Counted from the stretch's first letter, positions 23,113 to 34,412 are shown. The stretch is DNA of 64,000 nucleotides from Bidens hawaiensis (GCA_021521415.1 JAIQDT010003759.1:1-64000); one strand, 5' to 3'. A program made the numbers and translations. The notes: a model not told the origin generated them from the letters alone.

Positions 23113-23124
23113 GCTCTGATACCA
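23113..23124 (-). other. Primer-binding site of the SIRE-like element (tRNA-iMet)
   Basis: The minus strand reads TGGTATCAGAGC, an exact match to the complement of the initiator tRNA-Met 3' end, two bases inside the 5' LTR. Confidence 0.95.
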
Positions 23125-23126
23125 AT

Positions 23127-23611
23127 TGAAGGTTCCTGGACGGATCATACACGGGATGTCGCTATCTGCGCAGGTGCGGAATCCCTGCGTAGGTAGATAC
23201 GAGTGCAGAATATGTATAAATCAAACACACGAGCAATAACCGAAACACGTTATATTGATAACCGAACACGTGACACGAGGTCACTATTACAGACTCTAAT
23301 ACACGTGAAAATGATCTCACACTGAAACTCGCTCTCAAAACGCTCAACTGATTAACCCTAAACTGTTATGGCTGAACAGTTTAAATAAGCACGACAACTT
23401 CGCCTCAGGCGAAGTTGTCCATAACTTCGCTTGTTCAACAAGTTCGCCTGAGCGAACTTGTTGACAACTTCGCTTGTTTGACAAGTTCGCCTAAGCGAAC
23501 TTGTTGACAACTTCGCACATACAAAAACATAAACATAATCATAAACATAATTACATTACAGACTCGATTACAAATGGTAGACTATGAACTACTGACACAC
23601 ATGTACCAACA
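23127..23611 (-). repeat. 5' LTR of the SIRE-like element
   Basis: 485 bp with TG..CA ends. It differs from the 3' LTR at three sites (at its bases corresponding to CGGATC(A/G)TAC, AACA(C/A)GTT and GTTA(T/C)GG). The same three GCGAAGTT-type hairpins are present. The target duplication catac follows directly. Confidence 0.95.
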
Positions 23612-23616
23612 CATAC

Positions 23617-24270
23617 GCTCAGTCCATGGTGTGGGCATCTTATCAGAAGACTTTTGTATCTCTCCCATGCTGCGTGTAACGACTCATCATCATCGGTCCG
23701 GAATCCGGTAATGCTGGCTCGGTATTTGGCAGTTTTATCAGGCAGAAAATATTTGAGGAGAAACTATTCAACCATCTGGTCCCAAGTAGTGATGGGACCA
23801 GAGAAAAGAGATTCTATCCATTCTAGGGCTTGACCCCTTAGAGAGAAAGGAAAGAATTTGAGTTTGATTTGATCTTCTGAACAGTTTTGTATTTTAAAGG
23901 TTCCGCAGATTCGTAGGAATCGAGATATATGAGAAAGAGGGTCTTCGTCGAGGAGACCATGAAATTAAACTTAATTTTCCACCATATGAATGGTGCTTGA
24001 TTTGATTTCGAAATTTTCGGTGATTTAGGGTGGAACCACTCCATTGCCGTAGCCTTCGAGAGTTGGCTTGGCATACTGGCTCATGTTCGGCTCATTGTAT
24101 TGGACCACTATCATTTATTCTGTTTGATTTTCTCCTGATGTGGTGGCGTCTACTGACTCGTCTTTGATTGCTTCGGCGGTTTCTGCAGTCCGTTTATGTG
24201 CTCGTCGACGAAAGAGTCATTCCGATTCAGAAATTGGAGAAACAAGTTCAGGCTCGAAAGTAGAGGACAT
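23617..24270 (-). pseudogene. Athila-like gag N-terminal part, broken
   Basis: It continues gag from 11144 after the copia insertion. The start is likely the ATG at 24270 (MSSTFEPEL, shared with the right-hand copy). Recognisable stretches are SQYAKPTLEGYGNG, KSSTIHMVEN and the LSLRGQAL-type gag core, with several stops and shifts. It is not translatable as one protein. Confidence 0.75.
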
Positions 24271-24547
24271 ACATGGGACAAAATCAAAGTGAAAACTAAA
24301 GTAAAAGTTAGCTAAAGTTAAAGTAAAGGTTAATCTAAGTTAAACTACGAGTGAGGCTAAGCTATTTTAAACTAAACTAAGGTCTAAATTAACTAAGCTA
24401 AAGTAAAGGTTAGGTAAATAAATGTTAAAATTAGGCTAGCCGTAAAATTATATAGTTTAACAGTAAAAAAAATGAAAGTTAAAAAATTTGTACAATTATG
24501 GACAATGATTAAATTAAAACTTGGATCGTTCTTAGAAACGTATCGTG
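24271..24547 (-). other. Leader of the Athila-like element
   Basis: Low-complexity sequence rich in TAAAGTTA and CTAAGTT words, non-coding, resembling 60449-60739 of the other copy in reverse. Confidence 0.6.
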
Positions 24548-24565
24548 TCCCCGGCAACGTCGCCA
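24548..24565 (-). other. Primer-binding site of the Athila-like element (tRNA-Asp type)
   Basis: The minus strand reads TGGCGACGTTGCCGGGGA, one mismatch from the tRNA-Asp complement used by Athila elements. It lies six bases from the LTR end. Confidence 0.85.
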
Positions 24566-24571
24566 AAAACT

Positions 24572-26260
24572 TGATGTGTGCTGTAAGTGTGGTGAAATAT
24601 AAAAGATGGGATGATTTAAGATTTTGCATAAGATCGTGTTTTAAATTTATAAAAGTGATTTCTACGAAGACTAAACACACATAAAATAGGCAAGTGTACC
24701 TATCGTATATGTAGAATAGTATTGGTAAGAACCAAGTATCGATCTGTGGACACAAATGTTTCTAATAATAAATCGTTGTTTTACTTTAATCGGAGGTTTT
24801 AATCATTTTGGGGTTAATTTTTTTAATTTTTTATAAAATATATATACTTATATATAATATATAGGTGACCAAGACGAGAAATTCTAAACAAGTAGTTCAA
24901 TTATATGAAGGTTACCATCTAAGATCAAGAATCCACTCCATTTTATCATTAATAATTAATATGTAAACATGTGGTAAAATTGCCGTAATAATATATGATA
25001 GATAGCTCCTCATTTCTAAACGAGCATCTATGACATAAAAGGAGTAGCATGCGCATTTTAAAGTCGACCCTTTCCTAATGTCATGTTACCCCAAGAATGT
25101 CAATTTAAGTTGGCAAGTAGTTTCGTAATGTAGAAATATTAGGATTGACTTCGATTTCTCTCAAACACCAATTCTAATAACTTCGGGTGGTTATAGTTCA
25201 ACACATAACCTCCCCTTGGTTGATTTAAGTTGGTTATAATTACACATTCCGTTAACATATGATTTCTTTAACTAGCATGATATCCTAAGCGATTACGTTA
25301 GCCATGCCATTTTCGGATTACCAAAACTTAGAGAAATAGATCATAACTTATATCTCATCATTTCTAAGTACGATATAAGGATCCATGTTTCGATAAGTTA
25401 TCAAAGTATTTCTATCTTTCAAGAACATGAATCGATCATGAATGATTGCCAATATAATTGACAATCACCAACTTTGAATTGTTTCATTAAGATGGTGAAA
25501 CATTTCTCATCAAAAGATAATTGCAAGATAACCATGTACTTTACTAGACTAAACCACATGTCTTATATAATTATCAAGTAAAACAAAGCTTCTTCATAGA
25601 TATTAGATGATAATTGGAGTTTAGCTCATAATGAGCATAGTTATGAACATTCAAATGGATGATAATAACAAACACATGATTAAACTAGAACAATCTAACC
25701 AAATGTGGATGAATCTTCCTTCTTAATGATGATGATGATGGATGATGATGATCGTTGATGATGACGGTTGATGATGATGACCAAGCCTTCAAACTTTTCA
25801 CTAGATCTTCAATATGAGTGTTAGTGGGTGTTTTTATAAGTGAAAACCGGATAGAACTCTCTTCAAGGCACACCAAATGAGTGCAACATGAGCCACTATT
25901 TATAGGCAATCTGGAGTGAGAAGCACGGTCACGTGCCTTGGTAGGCACGCCCCCCGTGCTTTTTATGACATGTGTTAAATTCGTTTTGTCATTTTCTTAT
26001 GTATGACTACGGCCCCGTGCTTTTGTTCCCAGTTTTTTTCTTTTCTGGTGTTCGGAAGCATGGGAGCGTGTTTTTTGCTTTACTTGTGTTTTCTTCTGTT
26101 TTTCTTCGTCTTTTCGCTTGTTTCTTTGTTTGGGGCTTGGTTTCACCTGAAATTATATTTTATTACGATAAGTAGCCTTCTGTGCTATGTTATTTGATAG
26201 AAATTACAGTTTTTTAAAAATTATTTGATTCTAAAAATATGTATAATTTTATATACATCA
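24572..26260 (-). repeat. 5' LTR of the left Athila-like element
   Basis: 1,689 bp, TG..CA. It matches 58661-60424 in reverse along its length, including the shared end TGATGTA(T/C)AT..ATACAT, CTTGATAATTA blocks and GCACGGGG-type blocks. A (GAT)n-like stretch sits at about 25724-25780. The LTR carries the element promoter; I see no clear TATA box that I would fix. The outer target duplication cannot be checked because the other end is missing. Confidence 0.88.
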
Positions 26261-26579
26261 GGTCCCTATCTTTTAAGTAATTTTAATATGTGAATTCAAG
26301 TGTATTTTTATTAAATGTAAATACTAATTGATTCATTCATTAACATTAATGGTGAAATAAAGAAATATCAAAATTGAAGTTGCATGAATGTTAAAATAAA
26401 ATTTGAAGCCACATGTTGCAAATAAAAAAAATAAAGGTGCATCATTGTCGAAAAATTTGGATTTGTATGGTAAATTACAAATTGTTTTTAAGTTGGGATT
26501 CGAACAGCCGTGCATAATTTTTTATATAAGATTGGTTTCAAATTTGGATTTAAATTTTTCTGATATGCATTTGAATTCT
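26261..26579. other. AT-rich flank, nothing recognised
   Basis: About 320 bases of AT-rich sequence between the Athila-like LTR and the outer solo LTR. It resumes beyond 31183. I see no gene or repeat here that I can name. Confidence 0.5.
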
Positions 26580-27454
26580 GGAAATGTAACAACTCGGGTT
26601 TTTCGGATTTATATTTTTATTAAATATCCGACTTGTTTCGATGTTCGGATTATTTTATCAAAATATCACGTTTATCGAGAAGATCAATTATTATTATTAT
26701 ATTACTATTGAATTAATTATATAATATATATTTATAACTTTCACTCTATGTCAAACTTAACCCAAAGCATAAAGTTTGCCCCTTTTGTACCCACTTTCTA
26801 ACTCCAGGGTTCTTTTTGCAATTGTTATTATAATCCATATCATCAAACTGGTTATCCAGGACCCAAACCCGAACCCGTATACGATTTCTTGTACCCGGTG
26901 GTTAAATTGATTAACTTGGACCACAAATTCACGTTATTATTGTTAATTGATCATGTATTGTAATCGTTTTATAGTAAATTATATATAATATTGATCATGT
27001 AAATATATTCTTTATGATAATTTTGGCCTAACCGACACTCTAATCATGTTAATGCAATCGTGCAAGATCCGTTTTTCCCTAAATATGTAGCCAACAACCC
27101 TAACCCTTGATGAACACGAAATCAGTGAGTATATTTCAATTAAATGATTAGATATACTCCTTATATAGTCGCCGACAATTCCCCCATATTTAATTTGATT
27201 AACATAAACGTTTTTATGTTGTTCATTCATTTAAAACCGCCAGCCACTGTTTGAGCTCGTTAACCTATCTCCGTTCACTAATCAAGGTAATTGATTACAT
27301 GGTTTGAATCGCAATTTTGTGTAGCTCAAAAGCTCCAATGTTAATTTGGTTAATATCGTCTGGATTAATCGAATTGAGCATTAGGGTTCTTGATCAGATT
27401 TCGCTTGTTTCTGCTTGTGTTTATAATAAATGGAAACCAATTTTGTTTACAAGT

Positions 27455-27530
27455 CACTGGTCGGCCCAGTTGGTTAAACATATAAGCTATGAGGACAGAG
27501 GTCGCGGGTTTGACCCCCTGCACCCCTATA
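27455..27530 (+). repeat. tRNA-like (SINE head) segment
   Basis: GGTCGGCCCAGTTGGTTAAA resembles an RNA polymerase III A box, and GGTCGCGGGTTTGACCCC about 35 bases later resembles a B box, as in tRNA-derived SINEs. The arms do not form a credible complete tRNA, and I see no target duplication or clear tail. It could be a SINE fragment captured by the LTR. Confidence 0.4.
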
Positions 27531-28149
27531 TTTTAGATAAATTTTTGTTATTTTCTTATTTTGAACATTTAATAAATATATTAATATCAATAATAACTAA
27601 TTAAAACCATTTTAATAAAAACTGACTTTTTAATACTCGTTTAACTCTCGTTTTCATTCGTGTATATATATGTAAGGCTCCGTTACCGGTGCCCTACTTT
27701 GGACGTTGGATTTACTCATTAACACAGTTCTATAATCAGAGTTACTTAAAACTTTCGCGAAAACGTTAACTTTTGATCATTCGATACAAAACATTCGACC
27801 TTTTCTTTAAAACATAAAATACAACATCATAACTAAAACATCGCTTCTTCCATCTTCATATGCCAGCCATTCCATCCATGCCATGTGCCCTTCTCATGCT
27901 AGCTCATTAAACATGTTTACCTGCGTGCATACTAAAAGTCAGCTACGCTGAGTGAGTTCTAGTTAATATAAATAACATACAATACATTTACATTCATATA
28001 CATATGCATCCAAAGATACGTATTATATTCTTAATCAGCTTATCTTTCTTTCATACATACATACTTATATACTTTCTTTCATTCTTTCCTCTCTTTCATA
28101 CTTTTATATTTAATCTTACTTTACATACTTCTACGTTTTGAAGAGCATT

Positions 28150-28355
28150 ACGCCCTACTGCCTCGAGTATTATTAGGGCTCGGTCCCTTTTCTACCTCGA
28201 ATATTATTAGGGTTCAGTACCTTTCTGCCTTAAGTATTGTTAAGGCTCAATCCCTTTCTGCCTTGAGTATTCTTAGGGCTCAGTCCTTTTTTGCCTTGAG
28301 TATTATTAGGGCTCAGTCCTTTTTTGCCTTGAGTATTATTAGGGCTCAGTCCCTT
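28150..28355. repeat. 33 bp tandem array in the inner solo LTR
   Basis: About six copies of a 33 bp unit around GCCTTGAGTATTATTAGGG followed by CTCAGTCC, some with base changes (TACCTCGAATATT, GCCTTAAGTATTG). It sits at the place of the 54 bp array of the sister LTR. Confidence 0.85.
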
Positions 28356-28779
28356 TCTTCTGTACCTAGTCATCCGTTATATACATTCATATCATACATA
28401 TATCATTAATACATTATATATAACATTCATATATGTAATTATAACCTGACAGTACATGCAATATCTGAAGATCGTTCACGTACTAACAAGCAATCATTCA
28501 TATCCTTCACATAACACATATATGGCATACACTTATCTCTTAGGATAAGTGTATTAAATAATCACGTCAAGTATGCACACAGCCTCAAAAACATAACAAG
28601 GAATGGGGCTAGAAACTCACCTGGGTTTGTTACGTTTTCCGTTAATCGTTGATCCTTTCCTTAACTGTGCTAACTGTATATTAATTACATGTATTAACAC
28701 GTGTCCTATTCACATTATTCATATTTCAACCAAAATGGCTAAGTCTGGTCTAATCTAATGGTCTTGTTTTAGATTACAA

Positions 28780-29370
28780 TTTACTTAGAATATTTTCATA
28801 CCTTGTATAATGATACATTGTAATCTAATTCATGAATTGTAATATAATGATACATTGTAAGCTAATGATTACATTGTAAGCTAATGACCACATTGTAAGC
28901 TAATGAACATTGTTATCTAATGAATCATTGTAAGCTAATGAAACATCGTAATCTAATGAGTCATTGTAAGCTAATGGATCATTGTAATCGATAGGACATT
29001 GTAAGCGACTCACATACTGCCATCGATAGGCCATTGTAAGCGAGTTCATATTGTAATCGATAGGCCATTGTAAGCGACTCACATATTGTAATCGATAGGC
29101 CATTGTAAGCGAGTTCATATCGTAATCGACAGGCCATTGTAAGCGACTCAATGTAATTGTCCATGCTATGTAAGTGAGTTCCCCATGTAATCGATAGGCC
29201 ATTGTAAGCGAGTCAATACATTGTGATCGATTATGCCTTGTAAGTGACTCATGCATTGTAAGCGACTCATGCATTGTAAGCGACTAGCTCAAGTAATCGA
29301 CTACACATTGTATGTGACTTTAAGAATGTAAGCGAGTTGACACTTGTAATCGACTGTGGGCTAATGTATG
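28780..29370. repeat. ATTGTAAGCGA / AATCGATAGGCC array in the inner solo LTR
   Basis: Tandem units of about 35-37 bp with the words CATTGTAAGCGA(C/G)T and TGTAATCGATAGGCC. In the first part simpler ATTGTAAGCTAATG units of about 15-20 bp dominate. It occupies the position of the GCGAAGTTAACC array in the sister LTR but is unrelated in sequence. Confidence 0.85.
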
Positions 29371-31182
29371 CAAGTGAGCAGCACTTAATTTTAACATTAA
29401 GTCTCGGTTTGGTCCCTTATTATCGTTATCTCAACTCGTTTAAACCCTAACACTTTAGTATGGCTTGGTATTGACCTATAAACGTCTCCTTAACCGTTTT
29501 CGGCCAAAACTTGACCCGAGTAACCATAAAGCTTGGATCTTTATGGCTAAAGATGTCTAAGACTAGATCTAGGGTTTCTTAAACTAGATGTTCATGACCA
29601 TAAGTTCGTTAAGTCCATTTTAACATCAAGTTTGCTACTTTATGGTTTGTTTATACCCGATCTACTCTACGTTTAAGTTTCATGGCTAATCGTTCATAAA
29701 AACATAAACTTTAAAGATCAAGAACGTACATTTACTCGTTTTTAGGTCACGGTTTAGCTTGGTTGTGAACAATGACCTTGTATCTTGCTTGTAGGGTTAA
29801 GATTTATCAAGATTTAGGCTAGGTTTGATCTTGGATCTTCTTCTTCTTCTCACAGCCTTAAGGATGGGTTTGTGTGTGTGTTTTGAGTGTGTAGAGATTA
29901 AGATGGATGGAAAATGGAAAGGATTAGGGTTTAAGGGGTATTTATACTCCCTTAAGCCCATGGACCTAAGGCCCATCTTTCCTTTTTGGTCCATAATTAA
30001 TTCCATCTAAAAAGTATACTTATCCTTTCATATTTTATTATTATTATTATTATTACTCCACTAACTCAATTATTTCTCTCGACGCAATTAATATTTTAAA
30101 TATTATTCTCGAAATTTCGGGATGTTACAATATGCATATAGACATATATGTGTATATACACACACACACATATATATGTATATATATATTGACTTAAAAT
30201 CTAATATTTTTTACATATATATATCAAGTAAACTATATTTATAATATTAAAAGTAATATTTTCCAAGATGTGTTTTATTAATTTAACTAATTATTTTTAT
30301 TTTATAAAAATAAAAATATTATATAATATTATATTATTATAATATTAACTTAATATTGTTTGTCTAGTTGTCGTAATAAATCTTTACTTAGCGTGTCCGT
30401 TTGCTCTCGTTTCTCTTAGGTTTTAACGTTCGCGTGTGACTGATTCCGTCTTCTCATTATTTTAATCATCTTTTGTTCGTCTTTGAGGTGAGTACCGCAT
30501 TCCCCTCGTTTTACTCATTTTCTCACGTTTTGGGGACATATGCGTAAATTATATTTATCATATATACTTATACACAAAACTGTAACTACTGTCTTATGTG
30601 TTAATAATTTATATTTTACTTGTTTATGTGCTTACATGCTTTACGTGAACCGCATTCGGAGAGGTCCAACATAATCTGAGAATAGTATGATCATAAGGCA
30701 GTCGTTATAGTTTTGTGCTTCTCGACATCTCAGTTATACTTGCTCATTTGGTTGAATTGTTATCCTCACATGACTTTTTGTAACCACTTATTTTTATATA
30801 TACTATTTGTACTTTTGAACTGGTGTGTGCTCACTCAACCTTATGTTGACAAAACTATCGTATTTTCAACACATATGCAGGTTATCGTTTGATGTGAAGT
30901 AACTGAAGTACAAGATCACTTAAGGATTTATACTAGAAGAAATTTAACAAGAAAATATTGTTTATGACTTTTGATTGTTGATGCATTTTTGTTTTGTTTG
31001 GATATTTTATGAATATTTGTTTCATTTGGATATTTGTTTGGATATTTTATGAATATTTGTTTCGTTTGAAATTTATTTAATAGATATTGAAATTTATAAT
31101 ATTTCATAATAGTACATTGAGAGTTGTGGGCAATCAGCTCACGCCCCTGCATTTCCGCCGTAGGTTGGGGTGTGACAGGAAA

Positions 31183-32889
31183 TGTGTATTTTCTTAATTT
31201 TCTACAAACATTTTGTATAAATATTACAAACATGGAGAATAACTATTATATATATCTTGGTGTTTAGCATTAAATCATTGGAGTTGAATATTATAGTTAT
31301 AATCCATATGTATAACGATTTACTATATGAACTATCTGTCATCTATTTATATTACTTTTTTGTGTAGTATAAAGGGTTTTAGCAATAAGAAGATCAAAAT
31401 TTAGTTTTCAATATTTTCTTTCATAAGTCAGACCAAAATGATTCAGAAACATACGTTTTATGACTTGATTTGTACTTCTTTATACATTTAAATATATTTA
31501 ATTTTATATCTCTTATAAGATAAATTACTTAATTAAAAGCATTTGATATTTTAAGCCAAAAATTTGTTTCAATCTCATTCTATTATTTTCGTTTTCCAAA
31601 TATCATTACGAATATCTTTTCATCAGTTATTTATATAATTCCAATATTATATTAACTTATTAATTTTATTTTTGTACAAATACAATGAATTGAGGTTATG
31701 CTAGTGTTACATGTTTGTTAGTACATAATCAAAGTGTTTATTATGGTTTATATTCAAAATAATAAACAATAAACAATTGATTCATAACATGTGGTATGAG
31801 AACAATCAACTTAGACTAAATCCTGATAACGCCAGCGGCTAAAGCTTAACCTTTAATACCTAAAATATATATGATTTTTAAAACTAAAAGTTTATTCGGG
31901 TTAACCCGAAACCTAGAATTCGGACCCAATAACCATCCCGAATTACTTCGGTTTAGGTTCGAGTTAGTATTTTCTTTGGTTCAAGTTTCTCGGGTCGGGT
32001 TATTTTGGGTTCAGGTACGGGTTTTCTTGGGTTGGGTTTCAGGTTACGAGCAAATGCTCTCAAATGACATCATATTAATTGATTAAAAGCTACGATATTT
32101 TATGTGTATGAATATTTTTTATTAGTTTCATGAATATATTATTATTTATCTAGAGTTGGTATGTACTTGGAGAACCTTTTTTTGTCACACAGACAACTAT
32201 GCATGACTATATAAAGAGTTATAAACATACCTATATGTTATCTTATTAAGAGTTACAAGCAGACATGGACTAAAGATTTTGATTTTTTAATAAACAATAT
32301 ATATCTACTAATACAATCACAAATGTAATGTAAAATGAGGTTTTTACTTATTTATAACATATTTGTGTAATCTTAGTTATGTAATTTCTATAATTTTAAT
32401 GTAAATTGTAATTGTATTAACAATATATGATCAATTTGTTGACTGTATTTCAATTAATGGTTAAAATTTAAAACTTTAATCAATTACCGGTGTAATACAC
32501 TAATTTTGTCATATAAAGGACAACGAGTGAAAATAAATTTTTATAAGTATTTGATTCATAAATTACGCAAAAATTATAATTCTTTCTAAAAAAAGTATTA
32601 TATGTCACCTAAGAATTAAATACAAAATTAAATAGTCAAAATCCTCAAATGATATTAAATGTGCAAATCATTAACCTTTCATCTCATTTACACATTAGCA
32701 AGTGTTTCTTTCTTTTCCTTAAATAAATCTAAAGAAATGTGAATATTTCAACTTTAGTCCTTTAAATTAAAAATTATTATCTTCTAATCGGGTGTTAAAA
32801 AGTAGAATATCACGAGGCAAAAGGTATAATATCACATGTCATCTGCTTCATGCCAAATGCCAATATCATATTGTATAAAAATATATTTA
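31183..32889. other. AT-rich intergenic sequence
   Basis: No gene recognised. About 31895-32045 is enriched in CGGGTT and GGGTT words (such as TCGGGTCGGGTTATTTTGGG), a degenerate simple repeat. The rest is AT-rich with short poly-A/T runs. Confidence 0.5.
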
Positions 32890-32897
32890 TTGCTTTG

Positions 32898-33853
32898 CAG
32901 TGGTAGACGAAGGAATTAATTTAACATGGGTCGAAAAATAAGGCTGATTGTATATAGCATTATATTAAGAAAAATAAAATTGATTCGTTCCGATCAGGTA
33001 GGATCATATAGCATAAGATGCAAACCTAATTAAATTATAAATACATAAAGAGAATTATGTCAATCTCTAGGCGTACTAAGGCAATGACCTTGAGCTAAGG
33101 AGTTTATATATAATGACGGTCAATGTATAGTCTAGCCTCCCGGTCCGGTCTGATTTGTGACCCGATAACGTGTCCAAGTCGATACCGTGTCTGCATCCGA
33201 AAACATTGGAAAGAACTTATTTATGCTATTATGTTATTATTATTATTAAATGCTTCATAACTTTTACATTTTTCAAAAAAATGTTACACGTATGAAATGA
33301 AAAGGAAAAAAACAAACTTGGTTGCTTTATAGTGAAAAGACTTAGGGGGTGTTTGGCCTAGCTTATGTTTTTTTACTTATGTTTATATTCTTACATAAAT
33401 AAGCTTATTCAAATAAGTTAAAAAACCATATTCACACAAGCTTCTTTAAATTAGCCTATATAAGTTAATAAGCTTAATTAAAAAGCTAAACCAAACACCA
33501 AAGTAAGCTTATTTTAGATAAAAAAACTAAAAAAGCTATAAGCTTGGTTAAAAAAGCTAGGCCAAACACCCCCTTAAATGACCCCGGATGCATTTAACGT
33601 ACAAAACATTGAAAACATAACATGTCTTCTTTCTATATCATTTCTCCAATTTCAACCGATGCAACAACTTATGCTGGAAAACAAATTCCGGTGAAAACTT
33701 TTCACTTTTAGTTTGGTATTGCGGTCGATTGTTTCCCTTCTTTTTCCTATATTTCACATGGGCCGGTAAGAATATTATCGTATATATAACACTATAAAGA
33801 AAAATTTTATAGGGGTCGATCGACCCCCTGGCTTAGCCATGGGTCCGCCCCTG
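32898..33853. mobile_element. hAT-like non-autonomous element
   Basis: The ends are CAGTGGTAGAC at the left and GTCCGCCCCTG at the right, inverted repeats of the CAG(G)GGCGGA type. Flanking 8 bp repeats are ttgctttg and ctgctttg (7 of 8 match), the hAT duplication length. There is no transposase. A Tourist-like MITE is inserted within it. Confidence 0.6.
33345..33573. mobile_element. Tourist-like (PIF/Harbinger) MITE
   Basis: 229 bp with terminal inverted repeats GGGGGTGTTTGGCCTAGCTT and AAGCTAGGCCAAACACCCCC, a perfect 20 bp match, flanked by tta on both sides. The interior is A/T-rich with AAGCTT words and no ORF. The outer 12 bases equal those of the Harbinger element at 4441, but the rest differs, so it belongs to another family of the same superfamily. 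Confidence 0.9.
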
Positions 33854-33861
33854 CTGCTTTG

Positions 33862-34409
33862 CATACATCAACCATCTTGGTGCAACACTAACTTACACTT
33901 GATTCCAAGAAAAAAAATGCTATTTGCTTTGTTTGAAAAAAGTTTGTCCGGTGTAAGTTTTGATTCCTTCACATTCCACACACAACTCAAGATTGATGTT
34001 TCCAACCTCCCCTTGTTAATCTCATTATAGCTCAAGTGTCATACTGTTCTTGATTCATTGCATGTATTCGTGTTTTTCAAAAGAGAACCTATCAATTTCC
34101 ATTAGCTTGATCGTTGGAGCGTCACAACCCCACGTATAATGACCTTAGTAAACAACACGGATACATTTGGCAAAATAGTGAATGTCCACCGACACGTCCC
34201 GCTACAAGACATATCTAAGAGAAGAAGTCAATAACATTAATATACAAACTAAACTTTGATATCTAAGTCAAATTGTTATCTTTGTATAAAACTATGTAAG
34301 CTTGTTGAAAATGCATACTACTAGCAAGACATGAAAAACACCACTTGGTGTGTAGGGTAGGGTGGCAATGGCATATCCGAATCTCAACCGTACAATGAAG
34401 ACACGACCT
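33862..34409. other. Intergenic, nothing recognised
   Basis: Moderately AT-rich sequence with no supported gene, repeat or regulatory site. Confidence 0.4.
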
Positions 34410-34412
34410 TTA

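Larger units (their letters stand above)
11150..23611 (-). mobile_element. SIRE-like Ty1/copia retrotransposon, 12.5 kb, young
   Basis: A complete element with 485 bp LTRs (TG..CA), initiator-tRNA-Met primer site, polypurine tract, long gag, copia-order pol (protease, integrase, RT, RNase H) and a third long ORF before the 3' LTR. Target duplication catac flanks it (11145-11149, 23612-23616). The large size, the two-zinc-knuckle gag and the third ORF fit the SIRE (Maximus) lineage. The LTRs differ at only three positions. Even so, pol has a nonsense codon and gag and pol are in different frames, so this copy may depend on others. It lies inside the gag of the Athila-like element. Confidence 0.93.
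311..26260 (-). mobile_element. Athila-like Ty3/gypsy retrotransposon with three insertions
   Basis: Reading leftwards from 26260 the order is 5' LTR, tRNA-Asp-type primer site, leader, gag, protease, reverse transcriptase, RNase H and integrase, as in Ty3/gypsy. The primer site (one mismatch to TGGCGCCGTTGCCGGGGA), the gag sequence and the RT variant FMDDF fit the Athila lineage. Three insertions split it: a solo LTR in RNase H, a Harbinger transposon in RT and a copia element in gag, each with a target-site duplication. Without them about 7.4 kb remains. Many stops and frameshifts make it non-autonomous. Its 3' LTR is not seen; the left end is cut near 311. Confidence 0.85.
27671..30129 (-). 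mobile_element. Inner solo LTR of a gypsy (chromovirus-like) element
   Basis: Plus-strand ends are TGTAAGGC and GGATGTTACA, as in 1947-3845, and the two share most of their non-repeat body. The flanks are atata and atatg, a near match for a 5 bp duplication (4 of 5). No coding sequence or primer site is inside. It is inserted in the outer solo LTR in the opposite orientation. At 2,459 bp it is longer than its sister because of longer tandem arrays. Confidence 0.82.
26585..31177 (+). mobile_element. Outer solo LTR of a gypsy (chromovirus-like) element
   Basis: It starts TGTAACAACTCGGG and ends GGTTGGGGTGTGACA. Direct repeats ggaaa at 26580-26584 and 31178-31182 form the target duplication. 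Once the nested LTR at 27671-30129 is taken out, about 2.1 kb remains, with no coding part or primer site, so it is a solo LTR. The right end matches the LTR fragment at 31-310. A GAGGTGAGTACCGCATTCCCC block resembles, on the other strand, a conserved block of the two other gypsy solo LTRs. Confidence 0.85.

Noticed and set aside
23838..24074. A 78-codon minus-strand frame as a separate small gene
   Set aside because: It translates to diverged Athila gag (PSQLSKATAMEWFHPKSPKI), matching the right-hand copy, so it is part of the broken gag.
27455..27530. A functional tRNA gene
   Set aside because: Box A- and box B-like words are present, but I could not form a consistent acceptor stem and anticodon arm. 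It is listed only as a tRNA-like segment.
28780..29370. Regular repeats that might suggest a CRISPR-like array
   Set aside because: The units are contiguous, diverged and lack unique spacers of constant length. They lie within a plant LTR, so this is a tandem minisatellite.
31880..32060. Telomere-like repeat
   Set aside because: GGGTT words are frequent but irregular and do not form TTTAGGG arrays; this is degenerate simple sequence.
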